From Nymphaea colorata (Eukaryota; Streptophyta; Magnoliopsida; Nymphaeales; Nymphaeaceae), in contig NC_045148.1 of the NCBI RefSeq assembly GCF_008831285.2, positions 10,669,001 through 10,733,000 of the forward strand: DNA of 64,000 nucleotides, in the 5' to 3' direction. Of the stretch, positions 12,500 through 25,461 are shown piece after piece. The notes below the pieces were generated by a model. That model saw only the letters and a list, made by a program, of their open reading frames with translations, ran no database searches and was not told where the DNA came from. Made by a program: the position numbers and the translations under genes. How positions within the stretch are numbered: the stretch's first letter is position 1; each line of letters starts with the position of its first letter.

Positions 12500-15091
12500 A
12501 TAACCATCCAAGTTGCCTTCAATTTGGGTTGTCGATACAAAATTTGGAAAGTAGCAACTTTATCGCAGCTTCAGGAAAATGTGAGGATTGAATATAACAG
12601 AATCTTCACTTGGTTGATCACAAGCCTTGCGTTGGTGATTTCCCAACTTGCTGATGGCCAGATGACATTAAGGTTCAGAGCACGAGCAGTCTGAAAAGGC
12701 AAAGTTATAGACCCTTAGCAAAAGAAGGAATCTATTCGGATTTGTAAAAGCTTGAGGAACATTGTTTTTCTCCATTTTTTTTTTCGAGATATACATATAC
12801 CTTTCATGGGTTAAACCCTTCATTTTTGGCATTCTTCGAACGAGATTCAAAATTAAGCAATGATACAGATGAGTGATGACAAATTAGAGAGTTCGACATG
12901 GGGGAGACCCACACACTTTGTCTTTCTGGTACTGTTTAAGTGAATATCCTGAATCAGAAACCATTTCGAGTATGATTACATTTAGATCTTACCCAGTCAT
13001 GAGCCTGTTCAAAGCTTTAAGCTAAATGTAAGAGAAAATATTGCTCCAAACTGTTGTGCTTGGCCATGGGTAAATAACTAGTGCTCGACTGTCATCTTTC
13101 AGTCTTGTTTTAGGTTGATCTTTATTTTTATAATTTTTTACTCATAACTAGTGTTGCCCAGTAAAATGCATGGTTTTGACAGTATAGAAAAGGCAGGCTG
13201 TTACACTAGAATGTATATTTTTCAAGTCTTTTCCAAATCTAGATTATGCTAGCAGAGAGAACCTTGGCTATTAGCTTTTTTCTTCTTTCGCTTGGAATCC
13301 CAAGTTGAATACATAGCTTTGTGGGTGGGGCTTCTTTTGGCAAATGGATATTGGTTTACATACATGCCTGATTGGTTAAGTGGGCATTAGCTTTTGTTGG
13401 CATGTTCTCATATACAAATACACATCCGGAAATGATCGAGAAGTTTATTGCATGATTCATGACGATTCAAGCTCTTGTGGAAAAGTTTCTAGCAAGCACA
13501 GATTTTTTTTTTTTCATATTATAAAAAGCATTGGAAAAACTTTGCTTAAACCCAAGTGGGTGTAGCAGTAAAAAGACTACCAACCTGTGTCCAATCTGAT
13601 AGGACCTGGGCTTGCTTTGAAACAAGTAGATCTGATCATAGCATTTGAAACCAGACATAAAGTTTTGGTTTAAGAAATTTCATACCTGAGAGGTCTAACA
13701 TGAGTTTGGATCAAGAATTTTCAAATTTCAATATAAACGACAAAACAAATACTGGGTTTTATCATACATGAGTCGGATATGATTTGCCTACTTTTGACCA
13801 GATACCATCATACCAGCAGGTTTTTTTCTGACAATGCATTGGATGGAAACTAAATCTGGATCGCACCTTCTAATGGAGCTAGACAGCAGTGGAGATCCAG
13901 TAACTGCTCATGTATACAACACTACCTCTTAGATTCTCGATGCCAAGTTTCTAAAATCCATTTCACCACCAGCTATTTTAAGAATGCTAAAAAAAAATTG
14001 CATTTGTCTTACTATTCAAGGTTGCGTCATGCCAAAGGAACCATATGGATTAAATTGTTGCTGGCAAATCTTTTTGGATCAACACATTCTCGGAGAAAAC
14101 TTTGTACTATATCCATTTTCTTTAAAAGTTCGTACAACATGATGCAAGAAGCAGGATGTTCGCATTAAAAAATCTATCTGCCTTAACGACCTTAATCCAC
14201 TGTGGTTATATTTGGTGGCAATAAGCATTTCGGTTCCCTTTTTTGGTCAGATATGGATCGAGTTACGATCCGAACAAATATCAAGAGACCTGGCTGTGGA
14301 AAATTGCATTTTCCAGTCTGTAAGCTCAAAATGGGCACCAAACCTGTGAATTTCTTGATCTTAAGGTTGAAGTCTGTCGAGTGCCAACTTATAGCATTGT
14401 AAAGTTATGTAATTTCCTACATCGCTCTTTTAGTTTGACACTATTGTCTCCAGAGAAAAAAAAAAAAGAATACTATCAATGTCAATAAGACTACTTAAGA
14501 TTTTAACTAAGTTAAGAGACAAAGATAAAGGTAAAACCTTATTCCACTGCATGGAAATCATCAAGCCCTTATTAAAAATTGGGAAAGATGAGGTGCAATT
14601 TTGGGTTTACTATAAAAGACATAGGCCCTTAAATGAGAAGTTTATTTCCACTTCTTACACACAAGTTCGTTTGGAACCCGTTTGAGGAAGAAGAAGGGGA
14701 GCAGGAGGTTTGACAGATCTGCTAATATCCTTTCTGGTTCGTTGTTGATTAGTTTCAATTGATGCTTCACTATGATTTTCTCCTACCCTCTTATCTATCT
14801 TAAAATTTAACCGATTCTCGCATCCACATAGGTTTTTGTCTCGCATGGTAATGGAAGCACAGGCGTCACGGAATTTCATGGTATGTTTATTGACTCTGGC
14901 ATGATTAGGCCTGAATATTGCGGCTTGCATGGGTTGCGTACCTTATTGGTGTGTTGAATGTATGGTCGCATTTCTTGTTATTTAGGTTCGGTTCGTTCTT
15001 TACTAGTGTTGCACAGTGAGCGTGCTGGTCATTGCTGCACTGCTTTTTTTTTTTGGGTTTGTAATGCTATTCGATGATTTTACAGGACGTG
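12500..15091. other. Intergenic region and probable 5' UTR/intron of the RING gene
   Basis: No conserved coding frame was found. The first part is presumably ECR1 3' UTR. The RING gene's first coding exon is preceded by an acceptor-like tract (T-rich, then TTTTACAG ending at 15085), so a non-coding 5' exon probably lies upstream, perhaps in 14.6-14.95 kb. I could not define it. Confidence 0.5.
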
Positions 15092-18000
15092 ATGAACTCT
15101 GAGGTCTCTACTTGCCCAATTTGCCTTGATGGTATCAAACAAGAAGCATACCTGGATCACTGTTTCCGTAATCTCTCTCTCTCTCTCTCGCTCTTCTCTC
15201 TGACACACATACACATTAGAGTGAATTCATGCATTTATGGAATTGTTTTGCGGCTTTTGCCCACAAAAATGCTGATAAAATAGTTTAGATCTTCTGGTTT
15301 TCTCTTTTCATGACATCTACTCAAGCGATTGTATATGCGTGAAATTTATATTATCTTTCTTTTGATTATCGAGTATGTGTGTTTTTTTTAAACAGTTATA
15401 AAGCAATTCGAACAGTACTGCTTAGTGCAGCTTATTTTATCAGTGAGCGCGTGCACACCCAGGCGTCTTTGGCTATGCCGATTTATGGTTAGGATTAATG
15501 CATGAAACGTCATCTTGAATTTTCCCAAATACACAGATTGGTGAACTTATCATCTGTTTATGGTCACCGAAAATGAATGATTGCTTAATTTTGCACATTC
15601 ATGAACGCATGCATCGATAGATTCAATACCTACATGCTATGATAAGATCGCTTAGTGATTTTCCTTAGTTATCTTTTTACTTATTCAGTTGAACCATTTG
15701 TTATGATCCCTGAAACTTCATGACTTCATCAATTTTGACCTTATAGAAAGAGTTGCTTTGATATGTGCATTTATTTTCTGCTATTCTCACCGTTGCAGAC
15801 AAATTTTGCTACCAGTGCATAATTCGTTGGGTAGAGGCTTCTACCAACCGAAGTGGCACAAGCAAGCCCCTACATTGTCCTCTATGCAAGGTGCCACTCT
15901 GCTCATTTGAACATCTAGCTTATGGTGGATGAAGTGTTTAGCTTTTCTTGCCTTCTCCGATATTTGAGTTTTGTCTTTGCTTTAGTATTGAATGTTATCA
16001 GTACATTCATAATGACCCAGTCAACAATTTGTCATTTTAATTGTCGTGGGATGACAATGACAGACATCTAAATTACTTGTAACTCTGGTCAGAGTTGGCT
16101 AATGAAGTCACAGGTTATTATCAACTCAGCTCAACTCACGGAATTCTGCCTATATTTGAAAATTAGAAAAATTAAAAGAAAGAAAGTCAAGGGGACTTAG
16201 CATAGAAGATAAAACATAAATTTGAGCAGCCTCATTCTAGTATTTTGAAATAATTGTTCCATCAAAATTGTTCTATATTGGCCTTCAATGCTTCTAGATT
16301 ACTTGCCTTCATGGATTTCCTGAAGTTGACCAAAATGTGTTGTGTTAAAGGGCTTTGTGAGGACAATGCTTGGAGAAACAGTCTCATACCTTTAGAATGT
16401 AACTGGATATACAATCTTTCACATACAGTGCCACTGTGACAGAGTCAGAACCCTTTTTATTTGAGGTATGATCTTTTATATTAGGTGGGCTGGTTAGTTG
16501 CATCTGATAGAACTGATTCAAATGCATGAATTGTTGACTAATGGTCTACAAGTGAGGAAATAATCAATGAGAGATTAAATTTCTCAGTGTATCCTCTTTC
16601 CCTTGACTTCTCCTGTGCTGTTATCATGTGATGAATTTGCATTGGACTTGGCTTGATTTGGAGCATCAAGCAGAGACTATTGGTGCTTGATGTGATTCGG
16701 CTTGAGTAACTACACAGGCACAAAGGTTTTTGATCTTTTCTAAGATCAGGGGTGCTACAATTTTGAAGAAAAAAGATGGTGCATGCGCATGCTTGCATAA
16801 AGCTGGACAGGTTTAAGACTATCCAGTAATTTATCATATACGAAGGCTCAGCAATAGTTTCTACTATTCCTGCCAGTATTTAGAACCAGCTGTTTTTTGG
16901 TGTCTGATACATTAATTTATTCTACTGGTTTGCTGAATGAGATTTAACAATTTTATCATGGTTTTGAGAAGAAGTAGAGCTGAGCTGTAAATGACTTGAT
17001 TTACGATCATTTGCAGACTGAGAATTCGTCCATAATCCATAGCTTTGTGGGAGATTTTTTCAACGACATTACATTGGCAATGATCCTGAGAGAAGGTTTG
17101 GTTCAAATTAATTTCGCTGGCTTTATGTACATGAAAATATGCATTTCAATATATTGAAGAAATGCATGTAACATGCATTGACTAATTTCAGATAGATGAT
17201 GTATGGCTTCGTTTATTTCTTTTTGGCAGTTTCAGTCTATCAGATTCGCACAAGTTTAGATTGCGGTGCTATGGCAGTGATCCAGGCATGTTATACCACT
17301 AGTACATGCACAACTACATTTTTTATACCTTGTTCAAATATGTCTAAATATATCCCCTATATCAGCTTGCACTGTCTATATGTATGCAACTATTCATGTA
17401 GCATATTCCCGTTTTTGATCCATTTTTGGAATTTTGACAGATGGTGTTGTTAGTTCACTATGTGACTATAGTATAATGTTTTAAGAAAAACCGTAGTTGG
17501 TCCCTCTTAAAAGGCGGTAGCATGATGAAATGTAGGTCCTAACTTGAATTTATATAACATTCTCCTTTTTCTGTTTGTCTCTAGCAGGTGCCATTTATCA
17601 ACGATTTGATCTTCTCAGGTACTGGAAACATTATAGTTATCTGAAACATAATCAGTGGCTGCATGTTTGGTTAAAGAGGGAACTTCAGTCTCTTGTTCAG
17701 GTATGTATGGCTCACATATTTTGGATCTAAATATGATATTTGAAGTGGTGACTTGGTTTAGTGCTGTCAAGGGAGTTTGTGAAGGGAGATAATTCTTTGT
17801 AAGTTTCACGATTTAGTTGTTGACTTGTAAAACTGATGCAGAATTTAAACTAACAACTTCATGGTAGGTTGAGAGAGAAAAAGTTTAGGCAAAGAGTTGT
17901 CTTAGCAACACAAGCAATAATCCTTGGGGGCTTCCGCACATAATAATGGGTGTTTTCTTAGGATGACTATTGAAAATTGGTCTGTTTTGGACCCTCTAGA

Positions 18001-19644
18001 TTTCTTACACCTAGTCTGTTCCGTTCATATTTTACCAACTCAAGCAGCTGATATTGCTTATGTTTCTTGTACAGGTGGAAGATGTTGACGTCATTTTTCA
18101 TCATATTCTTGGTGTGGTGGAATCCTTCTTAAGAAGGTGCACTTTTACCTTGCTTACTTCTAGAATCTGGTCTCGTTAGGCTCATTTGTTCATTCTAGAA
18201 TGGTCTGTTTTGCACTAGGAATGAGTCTGTGGTTGAGGCCATACACCTAACATAAATGAAAATCTAGTTAAGCCTGTGGTTGGTTGCACTTGTGTTGCCC
18301 ATTTCATTGTCAAGGGCTAATCCATCTGTTAGGACTTTGTTGCTAAATCAGAAGGCTAAGCTCTTCAAATCTTCAACTTGCCAGCATTCGTTAGCCTTCT
18401 TTTGTCAGATGTGCAGTAGAAGGGCTTTTCCTCTAAATCTATGGCCATATCTTGGCACCAGAGAAAGGACTCTCCTGTTCAGGGTACACCCTGAGCTAGG
18501 TTAAGCGAGATGTGAAATTCCAGTTTCGCTAAGGCATGTCTTAAATGCTTTTGTGGCTTAAATTTTTGTTACATTAAAAATTTAGGTAATAAAAATTCAG
18601 CCCACTAATAGGTTCTCATTCTTTAATTTTTTCGAATAACCAGGCAAATGTGAATTCTTGCATTTAATCAACTCAAGAAAAATCTTGTATGGACCTATAA
18701 CATGTCCAGTACTATTCTTAGTTATATAAAAATCAAACTTGAAAGAAGGGCCGACACTCTAAAGAGATTTTACTAATTTTGATTTTGTTCTCTAATTTTG
18801 CTTTTAATTTTCTCGTGAGCTTGTAAAGCTAAATGTTTCATATAAGATGGTGCATAAACTGTTCAACCTTCACCACAGTGTTTGATGTGAATTGATGAAT
18901 ATTAGGATTTATCTTCGCTTATTGGCTTATGTGCCTGCATATGATGGTTGTCTAGCCTGTTTTCTAGTCGAGTAGGAGTCCCCAGTAATTTCAGTAGTCA
19001 GTTTAGCAATGCAAGTTAGCTTTTATACTTTTCGGGGCTTCCCAGTTTTGGATGACTTGGTCTGCTCATGCAAGGACAATTAAGTTCTCATGTTTCCTGT
19101 TCTGTTGATAGTTTTCTTGAGAGAAAATTTCTTGTGCTAACTGATGGAATCAAAATATTTGTGATGCTTTCTTTGAGTTGGAAGCTTATTCTTGAGCACC
19201 ACTGGTGCACAAGTCTGCTTCAAGGAATGTTGAGCAGTTAGATAAAATTTCTGTTGTTTTTGTTCTGTGTCATCTCTTTCTTCTGATGGTATTACAGGAA
19301 CGTTGAACAGTTAAGATAAAACTTCTGCTGATTTTGTCCGGCATCATCTCTTTCTATGGTATTACAGGATTCAAGAAGAAAGAAAAAGCATGGGTGAACA
19401 GAAACAAAGAGAGTTCAGGATGCTGGTGAGTGAGGCTGCCAGGCCTTTCATTTTTGAGAAATCAGAGCGCTTTGTTGATGAGCTGGAGCTCTTTCTTGCA
19501 TCTGGTTTGAGTGTTGATGCTTATGATGAAGTTTACATGCAAAGTTTGGGGAGTTCCAGTGCAACAGATGAAACCGTGGAACCACAAGAACAAACTGCAC
19601 AGAACATTTTATCAAATTTATATCTTGAAGATAGTGATGGCTGA
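15092..19644 (+). CDS. Topors-like RING-HC E3 ubiquitin ligase with apparent frameshift
   Basis: Seven coding exons: 15092-15167, 15799-15890, 17017-17095, 17230-17285, 17588-17700, 18075-18136 and 19368-19644. The RING is C3HC4: Cys8, Cys11, Cys24, His26, Cys29, Cys32, Cys52, Cys55. A later block (WLKREL near exon 5, then a helical region with FIFEKSERFVDELELFL) has the order seen in the C-terminal part of Topors, so a ubiquitin E3 of that plant group is likely; its substrates are unknown. Exon lengths sum to 755, one short of 756 (251 aa). The frame breaks in exon 3 at the six-T run 17055-17060: the family-like sequence resumes as QRHYIGNDPER only one base out of frame. Read literally, the protein stops at TGA 17642-17644. 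Intron 4 uses a GC donor. The break could be a homopolymer sequencing error or a real null allele. The start could instead be ATG 15074 if no splice occurs at 15085. Confidence 0.8.
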
Positions 19645-21997
19645 TTTGTGCCTTCCATTCGTTCGTATGTCTGGTTGTCACATATTTTTCTCGTGGAGAG
19701 TTAGCAGCGGAGGTCACGTCTATCACACGGGTGGTCGGGTTCGACTCTTGAAGGGTGTCAGTTGTCATTCCCTTACAACCTGTTTGGTAGAGGGGAAAAG
19801 GAAGGGAAGGAAAGGAAAAGAAGGTTAATAGAGGAGTTGTTTGGATTGAGGGAAATGGGCGGAAGACAGAAAAAAGTTGTTTGGCAAATGAAAATGAAGG
19901 GAAAAGAAGGGAAAGGAAAGTTATATTTATTTGGAATCCCTCCAAAACTGGAGAGGTTCGGAAGGAAAGTGGAGGGTGCATCTCAAAATGACCTATCTGC
20001 CCCTTCATGTCCTCTCTCTCTCTCTTGTGTGGTCATATGTCCAGACGTCCGTCCGTCTTCTGCTGTATTGGACACACACTTTCTTAGACGTGGGCGCACT
20101 AGTATCTTGTAGCACACTTTCTTAGACGTTGGCAGAAAATCCAATTTTATCAAATATTTACATTGAATTAACATGCAAAAACGGCAAACATTTTTCTTGG
20201 ATAACAGCCCTATTCACGTGTGCTGCAAATACTTAAGGGATAAAACTTCTCAAACATGGTCTCATTTCAACTTAGCTATTAAATGAATCATGCTTAAAAA
20301 GTAGCTATTAAGATAAAGGGTTTAATTATGATTAATACATAATATATATGACATAAAAAAGTAGATATAGATAACAGGTGAAAGGGGTGTTAAGGCTATT
20401 TTTGTTAATTAAGTTAAATAATTTCTTTTTCTTTCCTTCCTATCCTATCAGATTCTTTTAATAGGTCATTTCTTTTCCCACCCCATCAATTTTTCCTTCC
20501 TTTCTTCTCATTTCATTTGGAGTTCCGAGGCCTCCCTCACTCAGAATGCGTTCCACAGGATGTGGGAACTTATGGGGGTGCGCATTTGGCATTTGTTCTG
20601 GAACACACCTTCCGGAACTGCGGTGTTCCTGTTCTGCCCTTTCAGGGCGAATCAAAGGCTCTTTAGATGGAACACATTTCACGCGGCAACAGGAGCCTCG
20701 TCAGATTCTATTTGTAGTTTACTAACGTCCAACGTTCATTGGGGAACCGAGCCAGAAAAAGAGCAGCAAAGCAATGGTGTTCAGTCCTCCATTACCATCT
20801 ACCAATAGTGACAACGGTGGGAAGGGTACCTCATCTTTGAAGGGCATGGACATGGACAGGGCTTGGGGCGGTTGCCTTCCATTCATCCAAGGGGTGGCGG
20901 AACATTATCTGCAACCATTTTATGTAGCAGATATCCAGCCACTGCAGTGCATGGTCTACCGCAACTGTAACCTGATTTTTCTCTAAACAATGCTGGCTGA
21001 CCGTCCTCTAGTGCACAAGCTTTTGGATTTCTATTCGTCTTTGATGCACCGTGCCAGTCAGTGACGTCGGGTTTCTGTCGTTAATGTTGTCGATCTGTTT
21101 GGCAAGAGCTGCTCGGCACTCTTTCTTTTTCTTTTTCTGTTCTTGAGATGATACAAGGTATCAATTTGTCGGGATACAAGATGTCAATTTGGCAACAGCT
21201 GTCCTTCTTTCTGTAGTTGAGAACTCATTAATCTGCTTCAGCGTGAGTTTATCTCACTGAATAGATGTCGATTTCGTAAGAACTAAAAATCGACAATTTC
21301 TTTCAGTGTCTTAAGGGGAGTCATCAAAATGTACAAGTAATCAAGCCAGGATGCAACTTTTTGAAGGGAGGAGATGGCACCAGCATGGCTAAATTTTGAA
21401 AAGAGGCTTCAACAACAGTTGAATCTTAGACTGTAAATCTCAAAGCAGCTGCAGAATTTTTGCTAAGTTACATTGCACCCTGCTGGATAATCGCTCCACA
21501 AGTCTTGGTTGCTCGAGAATCAGAGCCTTAAAGGTTTCAAACAGCCGGGTGATATAGAGAGGTGGATGATCCTAAATGCTGGCGAGCAGTATTCTGCAGA
21601 GATGTGACTGAAGTTAAGCCTTTGATTTCTGTTCGTTATAACAGTTCCAGTGAATGGAGCATGTGTTCCACACTCCCAATGGTCCCCGAAGCTAGAGGGC
21701 TCTGTCCTTAATGCAATCTGTTGGTTTCTTCTTTTTGCTTCTGCTACTCCGTTGAAGCTTGGCTATCTGCTGAAGAAAATATTTGTGGAGACAGGAGGTG
21801 GTGGTGACCCACCAGCGGAAAGAGACTCTATCACGCAGAGGACCCTTCTGAAAAGGCTATGGGGAGACAATGGTGAGCAACGACCGCTTCAGCTCACGCA
21901 CCAAATGCCAGTGTCATCACGAGGGCTTCCCTCCCTCTTCATTGTCATCCTCTTATAAGCTCACTCATTTTATCTGCTCTTCAAGAAGGCGACGGCA
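19645..21997. other. Intergenic region, no gene seen
   Basis: It contains purine-rich sequence at 19795-19930 and a pyrimidine-rich counterpart at 20425-20520, which might be the ends of a degenerate transposable element, but I could not find clean inverted repeats or a target duplication. The remaining frames are short and lack domain character. The final ~50 bases probably hold the pectate lyase core promoter. Confidence 0.45.
21951..21958 (+). promoter_or_regulatory. Possible TATA box of the pectate lyase gene
   Basis: CTTATAAG lies about 40 bases before the start ATG at 21998. If used, the 5' UTR would be only ~10-20 bases, so this is tentative. Confidence 0.35.
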
Positions 21998-24432
21998 ATG
22001 GCGGGATTATCGAATTACGTGCTTGCGCTGGTGACTGTTTTTAGCTTCTTATTCTCCCAGCCGGTCTATGGTGGTGGCTGTGAAGAGGAGGTCATAAAGA
22101 ATCATGCTGCGAGGAATCTACGATGCACAGAAGCTCTTCTTCTTCGACATTCGGCCAGGGAAGCTCACGATGGGCGTTGTACGTGCTTGTCTGCTGCCAT
22201 CGACCATGCTCGCGAGGCGCAGCGCCTCGCACTTCCCTCGAGATATGAAGAAGTTCTGAGCAGTGTGGGGCGTCTGGTGGATTGCGTTTGCTTGCAAATT
22301 GAGCAAAATGCTTCTGTAAGAGATTGCTTTCTCCCTTTCTCTCTGTTTTTGTCTAAAACAAGAGAGGATAAGTTGGTCAGTGACGTAAAACGGGAGTACC
22401 ATCTGCAATTACTTTTCAAAACCATCTATATCATCTCATTTTTATCTAAATGCAAAAGGCAAAACCCCGAACTTTCTACTCAAAAAATTGACAGTACAAG
22501 CCAACCTGAGGGAGGGATGGATTTGCCATGTCCAAAGGAAAAGAAGAGAACAGATTAAGGGCCATTGTGAAAAAGAAAGACAATCTGGAGCTACTCAATG
22601 ACAAAGAAACCGCCATTTTCTTCATACTTGAACTCTCCCTAGATTAAAAAAACAAAAGCAGACTTTTTCTAACAGGTTTCCGTTGCTTTTGCAACATCTC
22701 CTCAGATTGGTGCACCACCACCAGGACGTGCTCTCAGTGACTCTTTCAACCAAGCGTGCCATCAAGCTCGACTGTCCTTCACCGTCATTAGAAACCTGCT
22801 CGTCCACTGCAACCCGCATAAGGCAAGCAGCAGGAGCAGCGGCGGCGAAGAAGGGAACTACCATTCTTCATCTCCCCTCCTCCCCAGAAAGAAGCTAAAA
22901 CAAGTTGGCAGCTGCGTGGCCGACGGGACCAAATGCCAGTTCCTCCCCTGCGCCAAGTGGAAAAAGCTCCCGCGCTGCGCCGTGGGGTTCGCTTCCTCCG
23001 TCACGGGAGGCGCCGCAGGTCCTTACTTCACGGTGACCGATCCGAGCGACGACCCACTGAGCCCGAGGCCGGGAACCCTGCGTCACGCGATCGAGGCGGC
23101 GGGAAAGAGCCCCGGTGGCGGATGGATCAGATTCGACCGAGCGATGACGGTGGTGCTAGAGGACAGGGTGTGGATAGGCTCCAACACGACCATCGACGGG
23201 AGGCAGGCGAACGTGACGATCGTCCACAAGGGGCTGGTGCTGTACGGGTTGGAGAACGTGATTCTGGTGAACATCAAGGTGGTGACGACGGGCGCGAGCG
23301 ACACGATTCACATATTCCAGGGGGCGAGGAGGGTGTGGATCGACCACGTGACGATAGAAGAAGGGGGGCTGGGGCTAGTGACGGTGGCGGGGGGGTCGAC
23401 GGACGTGACGGTATCCAACTGTTACCTCAAGGACCGGAAATTTAGTATGCTGCTCGGCGCTTCCGACCTTGACCCTTCTGATAAAATCCTCAGGGTCACC
23501 GTCTACCGGAACTGGTTTGATAGCTCCGGCGAGAGGATGCCACATTGCAGGCAAGATCAATATCAATATAATGTATTTAGCCACAGTAATTTCAAGTTCA
23601 CATTTATTATCTGCGATCTTGCCAACACAGAATATCATGTATATCTGCTCTCTCTTTCCCTGTCTCTGCTTAGTTCTATTTGCACTCGAACGAGGAAGGA
23701 AGAATTTCTAGAGGTTAGTGCGTAGTTCCATTCACAATCGAACTTGAAGAACAGAGGAGGATGTTTACAGATGATTCTGAAAATACAAGAAAGATGGGTC
23801 GTCCATGCAGATAGATTGTATGACGTAAAAATGATTCAACAAAACCATGAAGTATTATGCAGAAACACACAAAATGTACTGTATCATCTCCAAAGAACAA
23901 CTTATAGAATGAAGTACGAAAATCGAATTCAACGCTCCTAGTAGAAAGTGATAGGAAAGCCATTGGAATGAGAAAAATCCCGTTTTTATCTGCCTGGTAC
24001 ATTACTATGCTGATATCATCCATCCGAAGAATTCAATTTTATGGGATTTTGGTTTTTTGCAGGTGGGGATATTGTCATGTGGCGAACAATTACTACAAAC
24101 ACTGGAATTACTACGCAATAGGGGGCAGAAAATATGCAAAGATACTTTCGGAGGCGAACGTCTTCGAGCCCGGAATCCGGCAGGAGGTCACGCCGTGGTT
24201 CGAGCAATTCAAAGATGACCTAACACCAACCATACAATCATCTGACGATCTCCTGCTCAACAACGCAACCTTTCATCAGTTCTTGCACAATCGCACCTTG
24301 GAAGAACCTAACAGGAAGTTCTTGAATTACCATCTTCCAATGTCACCCACTCATGCACTGGTCGACTTAGTGAAGGCGTGTTCCGGCGCCCTGCGGGGGG
24401 AAATTCTGGAAAAATGTCTTCACTTGCCGTGA
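21998..24432 (+). CDS. Divergent secreted pectate lyase-like protein (PL1 family)
   Basis: Three exons: 21998-22315, 22676-23550 and 24063-24432, totalling 520 aa. Intron 1 is GT-AG. Intron 2 starts AG|GCAAGA, so it is GC-AG. An N-terminal signal peptide (residues 1-~25) is followed by a Cys-rich helical segment (~28-145) that I do not recognise, a linker, and then the right-handed beta-helix domain from about residue 186. Recognisable PL1 landmarks are PGTLRHAI, TIDGRQANV, VWIDH (326-330), the RMPHCR loop (393-398) with the catalytic-type Arg398, and GYCHVANNYY..W. The usual DGLID stretch, whose acids bind calcium in this family, is replaced by GGLGLVT (336-342), and DGDG just before VWIDH is also gone. 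PL1 enzymes cleave de-esterified pectin in the wall by beta-elimination. Activity here is doubtful. Confidence 0.85.
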
Positions 24433-25345
24433 ACTCCGGACTCAGGTGCAATATCATTACACAAATTTTGTGCATTTATAATCTAGAGATCAATTTCTAA
24501 CTGTGTTTTTCGAAATTCTAGCAGTTTGGTTGTGAACTTCATTGTCCAAAAAATTAGCTCTTAATTCACTTCATTCACATGTCTAGATGAGATTTTATGT
24601 TATAATGAATTTCAGAAGTTAATTGGAAATTCGGGAGAAAATGGATCAGCAAAAAAAGTTGTGTGATCCGTAATTGTATTGCACCTGATCTGGTTTTGAG
24701 GTGGGAGGCAACCCTCTGTTTCTTGTTCTTTCAAAACCTTTCAACGGTTATCTACAATTTCTTTTTCTCTCTAATTTGTAGCTCATTGAATTTGGATGTA
24801 ATTTCTTAAATTGACAAAAAAGAAAGAAAGTTGCATGCTTCTCCGGAAAAAGGGATGCAGCTTCTCTGCTAATTGTTTGGAAACAGCCTGTTTGTTTAAT
24901 TAGATAACTCTATTTAATGGATGGAGAGTAAAAGTTGATAAAGTCAGATAAATGATTTCCTAAATATGAAAATAGTTTGGACCATAATGCTAATAGGATT
25001 CACACCGGACTCAAACCTGCTATATTATCCGAGAGAAACAATTATCGACTACCGACTTGCAGTAGCTATTTTCTTATATAGAAATTAGTAAATTATAATA
25101 TGAAACATTTGATAAATAAGAAATGTAATATTATAATATTCACATTATAGTTGTTGCATCCAACACCTTATTCTACACATGTATAGAATGGTGGAACCAC
25201 GCAAAGATGACAATATACATATATGCATTTCCTTCCGTAGCAACTAGTCTATGACCTATGGCCTCTCTCTCTCAACCCTGCGTCCTCGGAATGGTTTCGA
25301 AAAATGCTCTGCACGATCGATCAGGTGCAACTGTGTCCGACCCCT
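24433..25345. other. Convergent intergenic region between pectate lyase and AIL genes
   Basis: AT-rich DNA between two convergent genes, presumably holding both 3' UTRs. No other gene was seen. Confidence 0.6.
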
Positions 25346-25422
25346 TCATTTCAAGGCTGCAAACACGGGTGCTCTTTCTACCTGAAAATATTTAAGAAAT
25401 TAAAAGAACAGAAATATCAATG

Positions 25423-25461
<39 letters not shown>

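Noticed and set aside
5156-19644. A functional cluster of ubiquitin-pathway genes (ECR1 next to a RING E3)
   Set aside because: Two genes of large, common families next to each other are expected by chance in plants, and NEDD8 activation and a Topors-like E3 have no known direct link.
19448-20008. A 186-codon minus-strand open frame over the end of the RING gene
   Set aside because: Its first part is antisense to the last RING exon and the remainder is Phe/Pro/Ser-rich simple sequence from the purine-rich tract; no domain.
22316-22558. Read-through of pectate lyase exon 1 to the stop near 22558 as a short secreted protein
   Set aside because: A good donor (GTAAGA) after residue 106 and an in-frame exon with a strong acceptor (AACAG at 22675) lead straight into the PL1 domain. 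A retained-intron product cannot be excluded but is not supported.
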